Below, piece by piece: positions 1-6,070 of a stretch of DNA of 10,968 bases (the first letter of the stretch is position 1; the number at the start of each line of letters is the position of its first letter). The position numbers were made by a program, and so were the translations under genes. Below the pieces are notes generated by a model. The model made no database searches, had not been told where the DNA came from, and saw only the letters and a program-made list of their open reading frames with translations. Source of the stretch: JBBDSJ01 sp040905025 (GTDB lineage: Bacteria > Pseudomonadota > Gammaproteobacteria > Methylohalomonadales > Methylohalomonadaceae); assembly GCA_040905025.1 (NCBI GenBank), contig JBBDSJ010000021.1, positions 1 to 10,968 of the forward strand, given 5' to 3'.

Positions 1-86
1 CCTGGCTCAATTGGAATATCCTACTCCAATCGAGTTAAGGCAAGCATAGGATGACTGTAGGAGGTAAACGCGGCATGGGCGGGGTT

Positions 87-120
87 CCCTCAGCTTACTG
101 CGCTCGCTCGGGATGACAGT
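87..120. repeat. Dispersed repeat unit, TCATCCCGAGCG type
   Basis: On the minus strand this reads CTGTCATCCCGAGCGAGCGC and continues to AGTAAGCTGAGGG. That word is typical of short dispersed intergenic repeats found in many bacterial genomes. It sits just before two related GCGAGGAG...CGACGTGGCAAT units. Identification is from the recognisable word only; copy number in the genome cannot be seen here. Confidence 0.45.
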
Positions 121-126
121 TTTTGT

Positions 127-180
127 CAAGCGAGGAGCCCTGCGACTTCGCTCAGGGCAGGCTCCGCGACGTGGCAATTA
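127..180. repeat. Hairpin repeat unit ending CGACGTGGCAAT
   Basis: The unit starts with GCGAGGAGCCCTG and ends with CAGGG, GGCTCC and GCGACGTGGCAAT. GGAGCCCTG pairs with CAGGG plus GGCTCC across a two-base bulge, giving a strong stem with a loop of about 10 nt. It shares its ends (GCGAGGAG and CGACGTGGCAAT) with the unit at 203-240 but has a different centre. This is the pattern of REP/BIME-like or MITE-like dispersed repeats. Confidence 0.5.
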
Positions 181-202
181 ATAAGCGTTCGGCATTAACT
201 GC

Positions 203-240
203 GTCATTGCGAGGAGTGCGTTAGCGCGACGTGGCAATCC
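203..240. repeat. Hairpin repeat unit GTCATTGCGAGGAG...CGACGTGGCAATCC
   Basis: ATTGC at the left pairs with GCAAT at the right, and GCG pairs with CGC around a TTAG loop. The flanks match the neighbouring unit at 127-180, so these are two members of one repeat family with variable centres. The unit lies about 20 bases past the stop codon of the minus-strand yqeC-like gene. Words of this type are common in intergenic space of many proteobacteria. Confidence 0.55.
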
Positions 241-259
241 GGAATCCCTGCAACAAAGC

Positions 260-1009
260 CTAACGCCGTACCACTTCAACAATCGGTTCGGCTGCACGCA
301 TGCTGGCCAGCACAACGTAATCAAACCGGTCTGTCAGTTGCAGGGCCTCGATAGCGGCGGCATGTGCAAGCTCATAGCGCTCGGCATTGTCGACCATGTT
401 GATCAACGGCACGACCTGCGCTGTACCAGCATGTTTCAGACTGCCCGCCGGATCAGCCAGCAACCGGGCGACATGCACAGGCTCAATCACATCATTCAAT
501 TGCAGTCCGGTCACCGCACCTATTTGCTCGGGACGATGCGCCAGCCGTTGCGTTAGCTTGCGTCCGATCACTTTCGCTGACACCACCGGAATAACCGTAT
601 CAACAGCTGCTGGCAATACCGGTTCATGCTCTGCCGGTGCCTTGATCAAACGGCCGCGCGCACCATCGGCCTTGATCAATACCAAATCAAAGCGCCCGGC
701 CGTTTTGAAATCTGCCACGGCAGTGGTCTCAATGCCGGCATGGCGGCCGGTGCGTCCAGACGGCGTTGCAAATGCCACGACACGTGCGGTCGCCGCCGCC
801 ACTTCGTCACGCAGATCGGCTTGTTCCATTACCAGTTTTTGTGCCGGCAATGACGCCGGAAAATGTTCGATATGGGCGGTGGCTGTTATACCGACCCGGC
901 CCTGATGTTCAGCCGCCAATCGGAACATGGTGGTTTTTTTGCCGCCCGCTCCGACCATGCAGACTATACCTGCATGTGCATGGAACAGATCGAGTAGTGG
1001 CGGCTGCAT
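260..1009 (-). CDS. yqeC: YqeC-like selenium-dependent hydroxylase accessory protein
   Basis: This is a predicted cytosolic NTPase of the YqeC family, linked by genome context in other bacteria to maturation of selenium-dependent molybdenum hydroxylases. The N-terminal P-loop reads VGAGGKKTTMFRLA (residues 19-32 from the chosen start), followed by GITATAH. Further along, KADGARGR (113-120) is the family's second signature and PLINMVD (201-207) sits in the C-terminal half. Length from this start is 249 residues, normal for the family. Start codons at 1030, 1039 and 1081 are also in frame. I chose 1009 because it leaves the short N-terminal lead usual before the P-loop; none has a convincing ribosome binding site. 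The residue after the P-loop lysine is Lys, where many members have Thr. The gene is divergent from rlmKL and no other selenium or molybdenum gene is in view. Family assignment is good; biochemical role is inferred. Confidence 0.82.
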   Translation of the reverse strand: MQPPLLDLFHAHAGIVCMVGAGGKKTTMFRLAAEHQGRVGITATAHIEHFPASLPAQKLVMEQADLRDEVAAATARVVAFATPSGRTGRHAGIETTAVADFKTAGRFDLVLIKADGARGRLIKAPAEHEPVLPAAVDTVIPVVSAKVIGRKLTQRLAHRPEQIGAVTGLQLNDVIEPVHVARLLADPAGSLKHAGTAQVVPLINMVDNAERYELAHAAAIEALQLTDRFDYVVLASMRAAEPIVEVVRR

Positions 1010-1118
1010 ATCCTGATTCTCGAAAAACATTGATTGCATCGGGAAAGACCGGAAATGAATATGACTGCGGCATGATAACATTGTCGACCAAATTTATGAC
1101 TTCAAACCGAACCATCGT

Positions 1119-3251
1119 ATGTTGAATCTGTTCGCATCGACACCTAAAGGGATCGCGCCATTACTCGCCGCGGAGCTACACACGCTGGGTGCCGGCAATA
1201 TCCGCGAAACGGCGGCCGGTGCCCATTTTGAAGGTGATCTCGCACTGGCCTATCGCGTCTGCCTGTGGTCACGGCTGGCCAACCGGGTATTGTTGCCACT
1301 GGCAGATTTCCCGGCCCATGATCCGGATCAGCTTTACCAGGGTGCGCAGCAGATTGACTGGCAATCACATATGGATGTTGACTCGACACTGGCAGTTGCC
1401 TGCACGTTGAGCAAAAGCAGTCTGCAACATAGCCAATATGCCGCCCAGAAGATCAAGGATGCTGTAGTGGATCAGTTTCGCGAACGCTGTGGCCGCCGGC
1501 CGTCGGTAGCGGTGGAACGGCCGGCGTTACCGATTCACTGCCATGTTGAACAGGATCACGCCACTATCAGTATTGATCTCTCGGGTGAGAGTCTGCATCG
1601 CCGCGGTTATCGCACTGAACAAGGCGCCGCACCGTTAAAGGAAAATCTGGCCGCTGCCATTTTATTGCGGGCCGGCTGGCCGGATATCGCTGCCAGCGGA
1701 GGCGCACTGGTTGATCCACTTTGCGGGTCCGGCACTTTACTGATTGAAGCGGCCATGATGGCAACCGATATGGCACCGGGTCTGCGGCGCGACTATTACG
1801 GGTTTTCTGGCTGGCTCGGCCATCAACAGCCTGTCTGGGCCGGGCTGCTGGAAGAAGCTGAAGAACGCCGGCGCGAAGGCAGGAAACGCTTGCCGCCGAT
1901 AAAGGGATTTGATCAGGATGACAATATGGTGAATACCGCGCGGCGCAATTGTAACCGCGCCGGTTTTGCATTCAGTATCAAACAGCAATCGCTCGACGCC
2001 TGTACACCGGGCGAACATGGCCATGGACTGATAGTCAGCAATCCGCCCTATGGTGAACGGCTTGGTGAAGCCAGTACGTTACCCATGCTGTACCGCACAC
2101 TTGGTTCCAGTCTGAAACGCTGTTATCCCGGCTGGCAGGCATCGCTCATTACCGGTGAAGGCGATCTGCATCAGTATCTGGGCTTGCGCGCGCATAAAAC
2201 GCACACATTATTTAATGGCGCGTTGCGCTGCAAACTGCTGCATTTTGAAATCAGTAGTGAGCGCCGCAGTGCGCGTGAAACAGCCACCGATTTTGCCAAC
2301 CGCCTGGACAAGAATCTCAGACGCCTGCGACGCTGGGCCAAACGCGAACAGATAGATTGTTACCGTGTTTATGATGCCGACCTGCCGGAATACAACCTGG
2401 CGATTGATGTTTACAACATCATTGATGACTCACATGGCAATGGTTGCCATGTACATGTGCAGGAGTATGAAGCGCCTAAAGACATTGATGCCCACAAGGC
2501 ACAACAACGTCTGAATACAGCGCTGGCCGTTATACAGGAAACCTTTGATCTGCCGGCTGATGCATTACATTTCAAACAGCGCCGGCGTCAGCGCGATGGC
2601 AGCCAATATGAAAAGCTGGAGGATTCGGGTGAATATTATATTGTGCAGGAAAGTGGTGCGAAGTTTCTGGTCAACTTCACCGACCATCTGGATACCGGCC
2701 TGTTTCTGGATCACCGGCCGGTACGCAAGCTGATCCGGCAACAGGCCCGCGGCAAACGCTTTCTGAATCTGTTCTGTTATACCGGCAGTGCTACAGTCTG
2801 TGCAGCACAGGGCGGCGCCAACAGCAGCACCAGCATTGATCTTTCCAATACCTATATCGACTGGGCGCGGCGTAATCTTGCCATTAACGAACTGGATCCA
2901 CGCCGGCACGAATTCATACAGGACGATGTGCGCGACTGGTTATTGCATGCATCTGATAAGCACAAAGCAAAATATGATCTGGTGTTTCTTGACCCGCCAT
3001 CGTTTTCACGTTCCAAACGCATGACCGGCACATTCGATGTGCAGCGCGACCATGTTATTTTAATCGAGGCGATTGTAAAGCTGCTGGCAGATGATGGTGA
3101 GCTGATCTTCTCGACAAACCTGCGCAGATTCAAACTGGACAACGAAGCACTGGCAAATCTGCAAATTGAGGATATCAGCAAGGCAACATTGCCCGAGGAC
3201 TTTAGCCGCAATGCGCGGATTCACCAGTGTTTTCGGATTCGATCAAACTGA
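1119..3251 (+). CDS. rlmL: Bifunctional 23S rRNA methyltransferase RlmKL
   Basis: This fused enzyme methylates 23S rRNA at G2445 (N2, RlmL half) and G2069 (N7, RlmK half) during 50S assembly in the cytoplasm. At 710 residues it matches the roughly 700 of the E. coli protein. A THUMP-type RNA-binding region lies at about 45-155. The RlmL domain shows the SAM motif DPLCGSGT (199-206) and the catalytic NPPY (308-311). The RlmK domain shows NLFCYTGSATVCAAQGGA (550-567) and DPPSFSRSKRM (625-635). All expected motifs are intact and there is no frameshift. The start at 1119 is the first ATG, and the MLNLFASTPKG beginning is what the family has, although no clear Shine-Dalgarno sequence precedes it. 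It is divergent from the yqeC-like gene and converges with the next gene, 18 bases apart, so it is probably transcribed alone. Confidence 0.96.
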   Translation: MLNLFASTPKGIAPLLAAELHTLGAGNIRETAAGAHFEGDLALAYRVCLWSRLANRVLLPLADFPAHDPDQLYQGAQQIDWQSHMDVDSTLAVACTLSKSSLQHSQYAAQKIKDAVVDQFRERCGRRPSVAVERPALPIHCHVEQDHATISIDLSGESLHRRGYRTEQGAAPLKENLAAAILLRAGWPDIAASGGALVDPLCGSGTLLIEAAMMATDMAPGLRRDYYGFSGWLGHQQPVWAGLLEEAEERRREGRKRLPPIKGFDQDDNMVNTARRNCNRAGFAFSIKQQSLDACTPGEHGHGLIVSNPPYGERLGEASTLPMLYRTLGSSLKRCYPGWQASLITGEGDLHQYLGLRAHKTHTLFNGALRCKLLHFEISSERRSARETATDFANRLDKNLRRLRRWAKREQIDCYRVYDADLPEYNLAIDVYNIIDDSHGNGCHVHVQEYEAPKDIDAHKAQQRLNTALAVIQETFDLPADALHFKQRRRQRDGSQYEKLEDSGEYYIVQESGAKFLVNFTDHLDTGLFLDHRPVRKLIRQQARGKRFLNLFCYTGSATVCAAQGGANSSTSIDLSNTYIDWARRNLAINELDPRRHEFIQDDVRDWLLHASDKHKAKYDLVFLDPPSFSRSKRMTGTFDVQRDHVILIEAIVKLLADDGELIFSTNLRRFKLDNEALANLQIEDISKATLPEDFSRNARIHQCFRIRSN

Positions 3252-3277
3252 GCAATAACCAGTTGCCTGTTACTCAG
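3248..3277. terminator. Imperfect hairpin between convergent genes
   Basis: CTGAG (3248-3252) pairs with CTCAG (3273-3277), then TAA with TTA and CAG with CTG around a TTGC loop, with bulges of three bases and one base. The hairpin straddles both stop codons of the convergent genes, where a bidirectional terminator would be expected. Neither side has a good T-tract, so this is a weak call. Confidence 0.3.
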
Positions 3278-3881
3278 CCTGCTTTACCCAATCGCGTAAA
3301 CCGTCCGGCACTTCTTCATGATATTTCTTGTAGAAACGCTCCAGCATATAGCGTGTCGCACCCTGCCAACTGCGGTCATCATTGCTGCGAAAATCAATAT
3401 ATGATCCGTATACTTCCTCACCTGTCTCACCATCAAGACCACGCAGGTTTTGATTCAGAATCAGACTGCTGACGATCTGTGCCCACGGAATAAAAACGAT
3501 ATCAGCGCCTGTCGCAGCGGCTATGGCACGGGCACATTCACTGCAATCGCGCAAGCGTGATACATGGCTGCGCTGTTCCGCGATGGCCGCGTCCACTTCT
3601 TCACCCTGCAGAATTTCATACCGGTCGGATAATTCCAGACCTTCAATGACCTGTTCCTGCATACGCAGGGTACGTTTCAGGTTTGCCGGTTTATCCGGAT
3701 CACTGGGTCTTTGTTTCATATCATCGACAAGTTCGGCATCCACAACGACTACCCTGGTTTTGTCAGCCGCCAGCGCCGGCATGCTGACAGACAGCATCAC
3801 CATACATAACACCGCAGCGAAAGGAATGGGCAGTGACTTGCTGCGCGGAGAAAACAGATTACTGAATAATAAATTTTGCAT
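3270..3881 (-). CDS. Secreted DUF3280/DUF2380-type protein
   Basis: This is a probable periplasmic protein of unknown function. The first 38 residues are a signal peptide: a basic stretch near residue 13, a hydrophobic core at about 19-32, then MPALA before AD, a good signal peptidase I site. The mature part opens with a beta-strand-like TRVVVVDAELVDD (42-54). It has a close cysteine pair, CSEC (113-116), followed by ARAIAAATGADIVFIPWAQ and an SSLILNQNLRGL segment. That order resembles the DUF2380/DUF3280 group of small secreted proteins, which I recognise by pattern only. The length of 203 residues fits. The start at 3881 is supported by AGGGA four bases upstream and by an extended -10 box at 3916-3924. 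It appears to be a single-gene unit convergent with rlmKL. The cysteines could form a disulphide, but no catalytic motif is evident. Confidence 0.7.
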   Translation of the reverse strand: MQNLLFSNLFSPRSKSLPIPFAAVLCMVMLSVSMPALAADKTRVVVVDAELVDDMKQRPSDPDKPANLKRTLRMQEQVIEGLELSDRYEILQGEEVDAAIAEQRSHVSRLRDCSECARAIAAATGADIVFIPWAQIVSSLILNQNLRGLDGETGEEVYGSYIDFRSNDDRSWQGATRYMLERFYKKYHEEVPDGLRDWVKQAE

Positions 3882-3885
3882 GGGA

Positions 3886-3890
3886 TCCCT
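3886..3890 (-). promoter_or_regulatory. Ribosome binding site of the DUF3280-type gene
   Basis: On the minus strand this reads AGGGA, four bases before the ATG at 3881. It supports that ATG as the start, ahead of the signal peptide. Confidence 0.6.
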
Positions 3891-3915
3891 GCCTGAGATT
3901 ATTGGGTGTATTGAA

Positions 3916-3924
3916 ATTGTATCA
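3916..3924 (-). promoter_or_regulatory. Extended -10 promoter of the DUF3280-type gene
   Basis: On the minus strand the sequence is TGATACAAT: a TGn extension followed by TACAAT, which matches five of six positions of the -10 consensus. It lies 35 bases from the start codon, giving a short leader of about 28 nt. No good -35 box is present, as is usual for extended -10 promoters. Inferred from sequence only. Confidence 0.45.
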
Positions 3925-4030
3925 CCCGGCGTAAAGTCCGGAGCGTATTTCGCAGATAGTTAGTATGCCCACAGCGTTCAAGGTTCCATCACCGGCCATT
4001 GGCAGGAAATACTCCGGTGCGGTAAGCGGC

Positions 4031-4059
4031 TTGACGGCTGCCGCGATTAGGACTAGATT
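4031..4059 (+). promoter_or_regulatory. Sigma70-type promoter upstream of mgtE
   Basis: TTGACG (4031-4036, five of six to consensus) is followed after exactly 17 bases by TAGATT (4054-4059, four of six). Transcription would start near 4066, leaving an untranslated leader of about 240 nt before the mgtE ATG at 4310. It is the best promoter match in this gap on the plus strand. Confidence 0.5.
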
Positions 4060-4060
4060 T

Positions 4061-4090
4061 GCGGCCGGTTAGCGGCCGCATCGGTGCCGC
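4061..4090 (+). repeat. Alternative GC-rich hairpins
   Basis: GCGGCCG (4061-4067) pairs perfectly with CGGCCGC (4073-4079) around GTTAG. The right arm can instead pair as GCGGC (4072-4076) with GCCGC (4086-4090). If transcription begins near 4066, only the second hairpin would be fully present in the RNA. It is followed by TTTTAATTTT at about 4095, so it could also act as an early terminator or pause site. Confidence 0.4.
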
Positions 4091-4309
4091 GGAGTTTTAA
4101 TTTTGTCTGGCAATTTACTGGAATCTGACAGTCGGCGCCTGAACGCGACCGACATTGACTATTCAACGAGCTTGAGCCCGTTTCGGGCTGCCAGCGCCTG
4201 ACCGACACGCGCCTGTACACCGGCGCCGATCCACCAGCCGCTGCCCAGCCAGCGGCGTTCAATCTCTCTAGCCGACCTGTGCAATCAGCCGGTAACCCAG
4301 AGGTGGATC
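4066..4309 (+). promoter_or_regulatory. Structured 5' leader of mgtE, candidate riboswitch
   Basis: This gene-free leader is dense in complementary segments. TCGGCGCC (4132-4139) can pair with GGCGCCGA (4222-4229), closing a domain of about 100 nt. That domain contains the perfect hairpin AGCCCG-TTT-CGGGCT (4175-4189) and repeated GCGCCTG words (4135, 4194, 4209). Next, GATCCACC (4228-4235) is perfectly complementary to GGTGGATC (4302-4309), which covers most of the Shine-Dalgarno sequence and reaches the start codon. Between those arms lies the hairpin GCCGCTG/CAGCGGC (4237-4256). The two long pairings share bases 4228-4229, so they would compete. It does not resemble the M-box, the known Mg2+ riboswitch. 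A regulatory role, presumably sensing Mg2+, is inferred from complementarity and from the transporter downstream. Confidence 0.5.
4300..4305 (+). promoter_or_regulatory. mgtE ribosome binding site
   Basis: GAGGTG lies four bases before the ATG at 4310 and fixes the mgtE start. It overlaps the segment 4302-4309 that is complementary to 4228-4235 in the leader, so its accessibility may be controlled by RNA folding. Confidence 0.7.
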
Positions 4310-5662
4310 ATGGAACCCGATTTTCTTGCTAATTCAATGGCACAGGCCCTGGGACAGGGTGACACGGCAACGCTACGCGAGCTTGTCGCCAACATGCATC
4401 CGGCCGACCTGGCCAACAGTGTACTTGAGCGTACTCCACGCCAGGTCTGGCAAGTCCTGGTGCTATTACCTGCCGAAGCGCGCGCCGAAGTATTCGGCTA
4501 CCTGCCCACCGAACTGCAGGTTGAACTGGCGCGTATCATCAGCCGCAAGCAGCTCGCTGATATCGTCTTTAATATGTCCTCGGATGAACGTGCTGACCTG
4601 TTCAACAGCATGGATACCGATCAGCGTGAAGCATTGCTGCCCGGGCTAGCCCAGGCTGAACGTGATGATCTGATTCGACTGGCAGCGCACGAAGAAGGCA
4701 CCGCCGGTGCCATCATGACCTCGGACTATGCCACGCTGACAACGGATATGACGGCTTACACGGCTATTGAAGCGCTGCGCCGGGAAGCTCCGGACAAGGA
4801 AACGATTTATCAGGCGTATGTGATTGACGAGCAGCGCCAGCTGCTGGGCACTGTCTCACTGCGTGATCTGATCCTGGCACCGCCACAAACACCGATCAGG
4901 GATATCATGAAGCTCGACGTGATCTACGCCAATCTTGATGATCCACAGGAAGAAATCGCCAGCAAAATCGCCTATTACGATTTGATTGCCCTGCCCATCA
5001 TCGGTCATGACAACAAGCTGGTCGGTATCGTAACCTACGACGATGCGATGGACGTCGCTGAAGCCGAAGCTACCGAAGACTTTCACAAGACAGCGACGGT
5101 CGGCAAGCTTGAAAGCAGTGTGCGCGAGGCCAGTTTCGGTTTGCTCTATCGCAAACGCGTCTTCTGGCTGGTTTTGCTGGTATTCGGCAACCTGTTCTCC
5201 GGTGCCGGCATTGCCTATTTTGAAGATACCATCACCGCTTATGTCGGCCTGGTTTTCTTTTTACCGTTGCTGGTCGGTAGTGCCGGTAACGCCGGCTCAC
5301 AGGCGGCGACCCTGATGGTACGGGCGCTGGCAACCGGTGATGTCATGCTCAAGGACTGGGGCTACATGCTCGGCCGCGAACTGCTGGTTGCCAGTGCACT
5401 GGGACTGACGATGGCGCTGGCGGTATCCGGTATTGGTGCCATGCGCGGTGGTGGTGAACTGGCGTTGGTGGTGTCAATGACCATGATGATCGTCGTCGTT
5501 GCCGGCAGCCTGATCGGCATGTCGTTACCTTTTGTATTGAGCCAGATGCGCCTGGATCCGGCCACAGCCAGCGCGCCATTGGTGGCGACAATCGCTGATG
5601 CCGTCGGCGTACTGGTTTATTTTTCCATTGCCACGACTGTACTCCAGCAAATCGCGGCATAA
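4310..5662 (+). CDS. mgtE: MgtE-family magnesium transporter
   Basis: This inner-membrane Mg2+ channel/transporter also passes some other divalent ions. Domain order is standard. An N-terminal MgtE helical repeat domain (about 15-130) ends in the EEGTAGAIM signature (128-136). A pair of CBS domains follows (about 137-255) with QAYVIDEQRQLLGTVSLRDL and ALPIIGHDNKLVGIVTYDDA. A connecting helix leads to five membrane helices from about 283 to 448. The pore signature FLPLLVGSAGNAGSQ (317-331) and the DPATASAP stretch (416-423), with IADAVGVLVYFSIA after it, are intact. At 450 residues it is full length. In characterised homologues the cytosolic domains bind Mg2+ and close the pore, so the protein senses its own substrate. 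A second control layer at the RNA level is suggested by the long leader. Confidence 0.95.
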   Translation: MEPDFLANSMAQALGQGDTATLRELVANMHPADLANSVLERTPRQVWQVLVLLPAEARAEVFGYLPTELQVELARIISRKQLADIVFNMSSDERADLFNSMDTDQREALLPGLAQAERDDLIRLAAHEEGTAGAIMTSDYATLTTDMTAYTAIEALRREAPDKETIYQAYVIDEQRQLLGTVSLRDLILAPPQTPIRDIMKLDVIYANLDDPQEEIASKIAYYDLIALPIIGHDNKLVGIVTYDDAMDVAEAEATEDFHKTATVGKLESSVREASFGLLYRKRVFWLVLLVFGNLFSGAGIAYFEDTITAYVGLVFFLPLLVGSAGNAGSQAATLMVRALATGDVMLKDWGYMLGRELLVASALGLTMALAVSGIGAMRGGGELALVVSMTMMIVVVAGSLIGMSLPFVLSQMRLDPATASAPLVATIADAVGVLVYFSIATTVLQQIAA

Positions 5663-5675
5663 TGGTCCGGCCATT

Positions 5676-5691
5676 TCAGGAAATTTCCTGA
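5676..5691. promoter_or_regulatory. Perfect 16-bp palindrome, possible operator
   Basis: TCAGGAAATTTCCTGA is a perfect palindrome 13 bases after the mgtE stop codon. It covers the place where a -35 box would sit for the TATATT at 5707-5712. As RNA it would make only a 5-bp stem with a six-base loop and no T-tract, so a DNA-binding site is more likely than a terminator. The binding protein is unknown. Confidence 0.4.
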
Positions 5692-5706
5692 TTGATTCAG
5701 GTTTCG

Positions 5707-5712
5707 TATATT
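5707..5712 (+). promoter_or_regulatory. Putative -10 box for the 5744-9774 gene run
   Basis: TATATT matches five of six consensus bases and lies 31 bases before the DUF4404 start codon. The hexamer 17 bases upstream (TTTCCT, 5684-5689) is a poor -35 and lies inside the palindrome, which would suit an activated or repressed promoter. Confidence 0.35.
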
Positions 5713-5743
5713 ATTGAAATTATTTTTTACTCGGGAGCAACCT

Positions 5744-6013
5744 ATGTCAGAACATCAGCTTCGTGTAGATCTGGAACGTTTACGCAAGGAAATTGAGCAG
5801 CTGGACAATGCCGATCAGGTCAGCCGCGACCGTCTGGATCGCCTGATTGAGGAAATTGAAGCACGTCTCCGGCAAAGCGATGACGATAGTGACGATGATG
5901 AATCGTTACAGGAACGTGTACAGGAAGCCATCGTTGAATTTGAAACCGAACATCCACGTGCTACCGCTATTCTCAATGACATCATGGTCACGTTAAGCAA
6001 CATGGGAATTTGA
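5744..6013 (+). CDS. DUF4404 family protein
   Basis: This small soluble protein of 89 residues has unknown function. It opens with a heptad-like helix (SEHQLRVDLERLRKEIEQL), then a second helix with DRLIEEIEARL (about 32-42). An acidic linker rich in Asp and Ser follows (45-54), and the family-typical end reads QEAIVEFETEHPRATAIL through NMGI. The HP in the last third and the MGI C-terminus are what make me assign DUF4404. Coiled-coil pairing is likely. The start at 5744 has GGGAG six bases upstream; an in-frame ATG at 5714 has no such site and would add ten unrelated residues. The gene leads the plus-strand cluster, and the next frame opens immediately after its stop codon. Confidence 0.82.
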   Translation: MSEHQLRVDLERLRKEIEQLDNADQVSRDRLDRLIEEIEARLRQSDDDSDDDESLQERVQEAIVEFETEHPRATAILNDIMVTLSNMGI

Positions 6014-6070
6014 TTTATCGCTGCTTTCAATTTTCGTACTCAGCCATGGCTGGCACGTATCACACTGCTG

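Larger units (their letters stand above)
1..259. other. Gene-free left end with repeats
   Basis: No open frame with coding character was found in this stretch. It begins with a small imperfect inverted repeat (ATTGGA at 10-15, TCCAAT at 25-30, extended by CTC at 6-8 and GAG at 32-34). It then holds three GC-rich hairpin-type repeat units, listed separately. The gene to the right ends at 260, so the repeats lie directly downstream of its stop codon and could act as transcript 3' ends. Confidence 0.6.

Noticed and set aside
87..240. CRISPR array
   Set aside because: Only two or three units of differing internal sequence, no regular spacers of constant length, and each unit is itself a hairpin typical of dispersed repeats.
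387..905. 172-codon plus-strand open frame opposite yqeC
   Set aside because: It is antisense to a gene with clear family motifs, its translation is rich in Ser, Ala, Arg and Cys as expected of a shadow frame, and it shows no domain.
1567..2024. Long minus-strand open frames inside rlmKL
   Set aside because: They are shadows of the high-GC coding strand. The plus-strand translation has all expected methyltransferase motifs.
3965..4072. Short plus-strand ORF (35 codons, containing KVPSPA) as an mgtL-like leader peptide
   Set aside because: No Shine-Dalgarno sequence, and it mostly precedes the predicted transcription start near 4066. The proline content is not remarkable enough to support a leader peptide.
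4053..4262. Minus-strand 69-codon open frame in the mgtE leader
   Set aside because: Low-complexity, arginine- and alanine-rich translation with no family resemblance and no ribosome binding site. It lies in a region better explained as structured leader RNA on the other strand.
4066..4309. M-box (ykoK) riboswitch upstream of mgtE
   Set aside because: The conserved GTTAGGTGAGGCTCC-type core of the M-box was looked for and is not present; the leader is structured but not recognisably this class.
5349..5660. Minus-strand frames in the membrane part of mgtE
   Set aside because: They are antisense shadows of transmembrane-helix codons with no start signal or family match.
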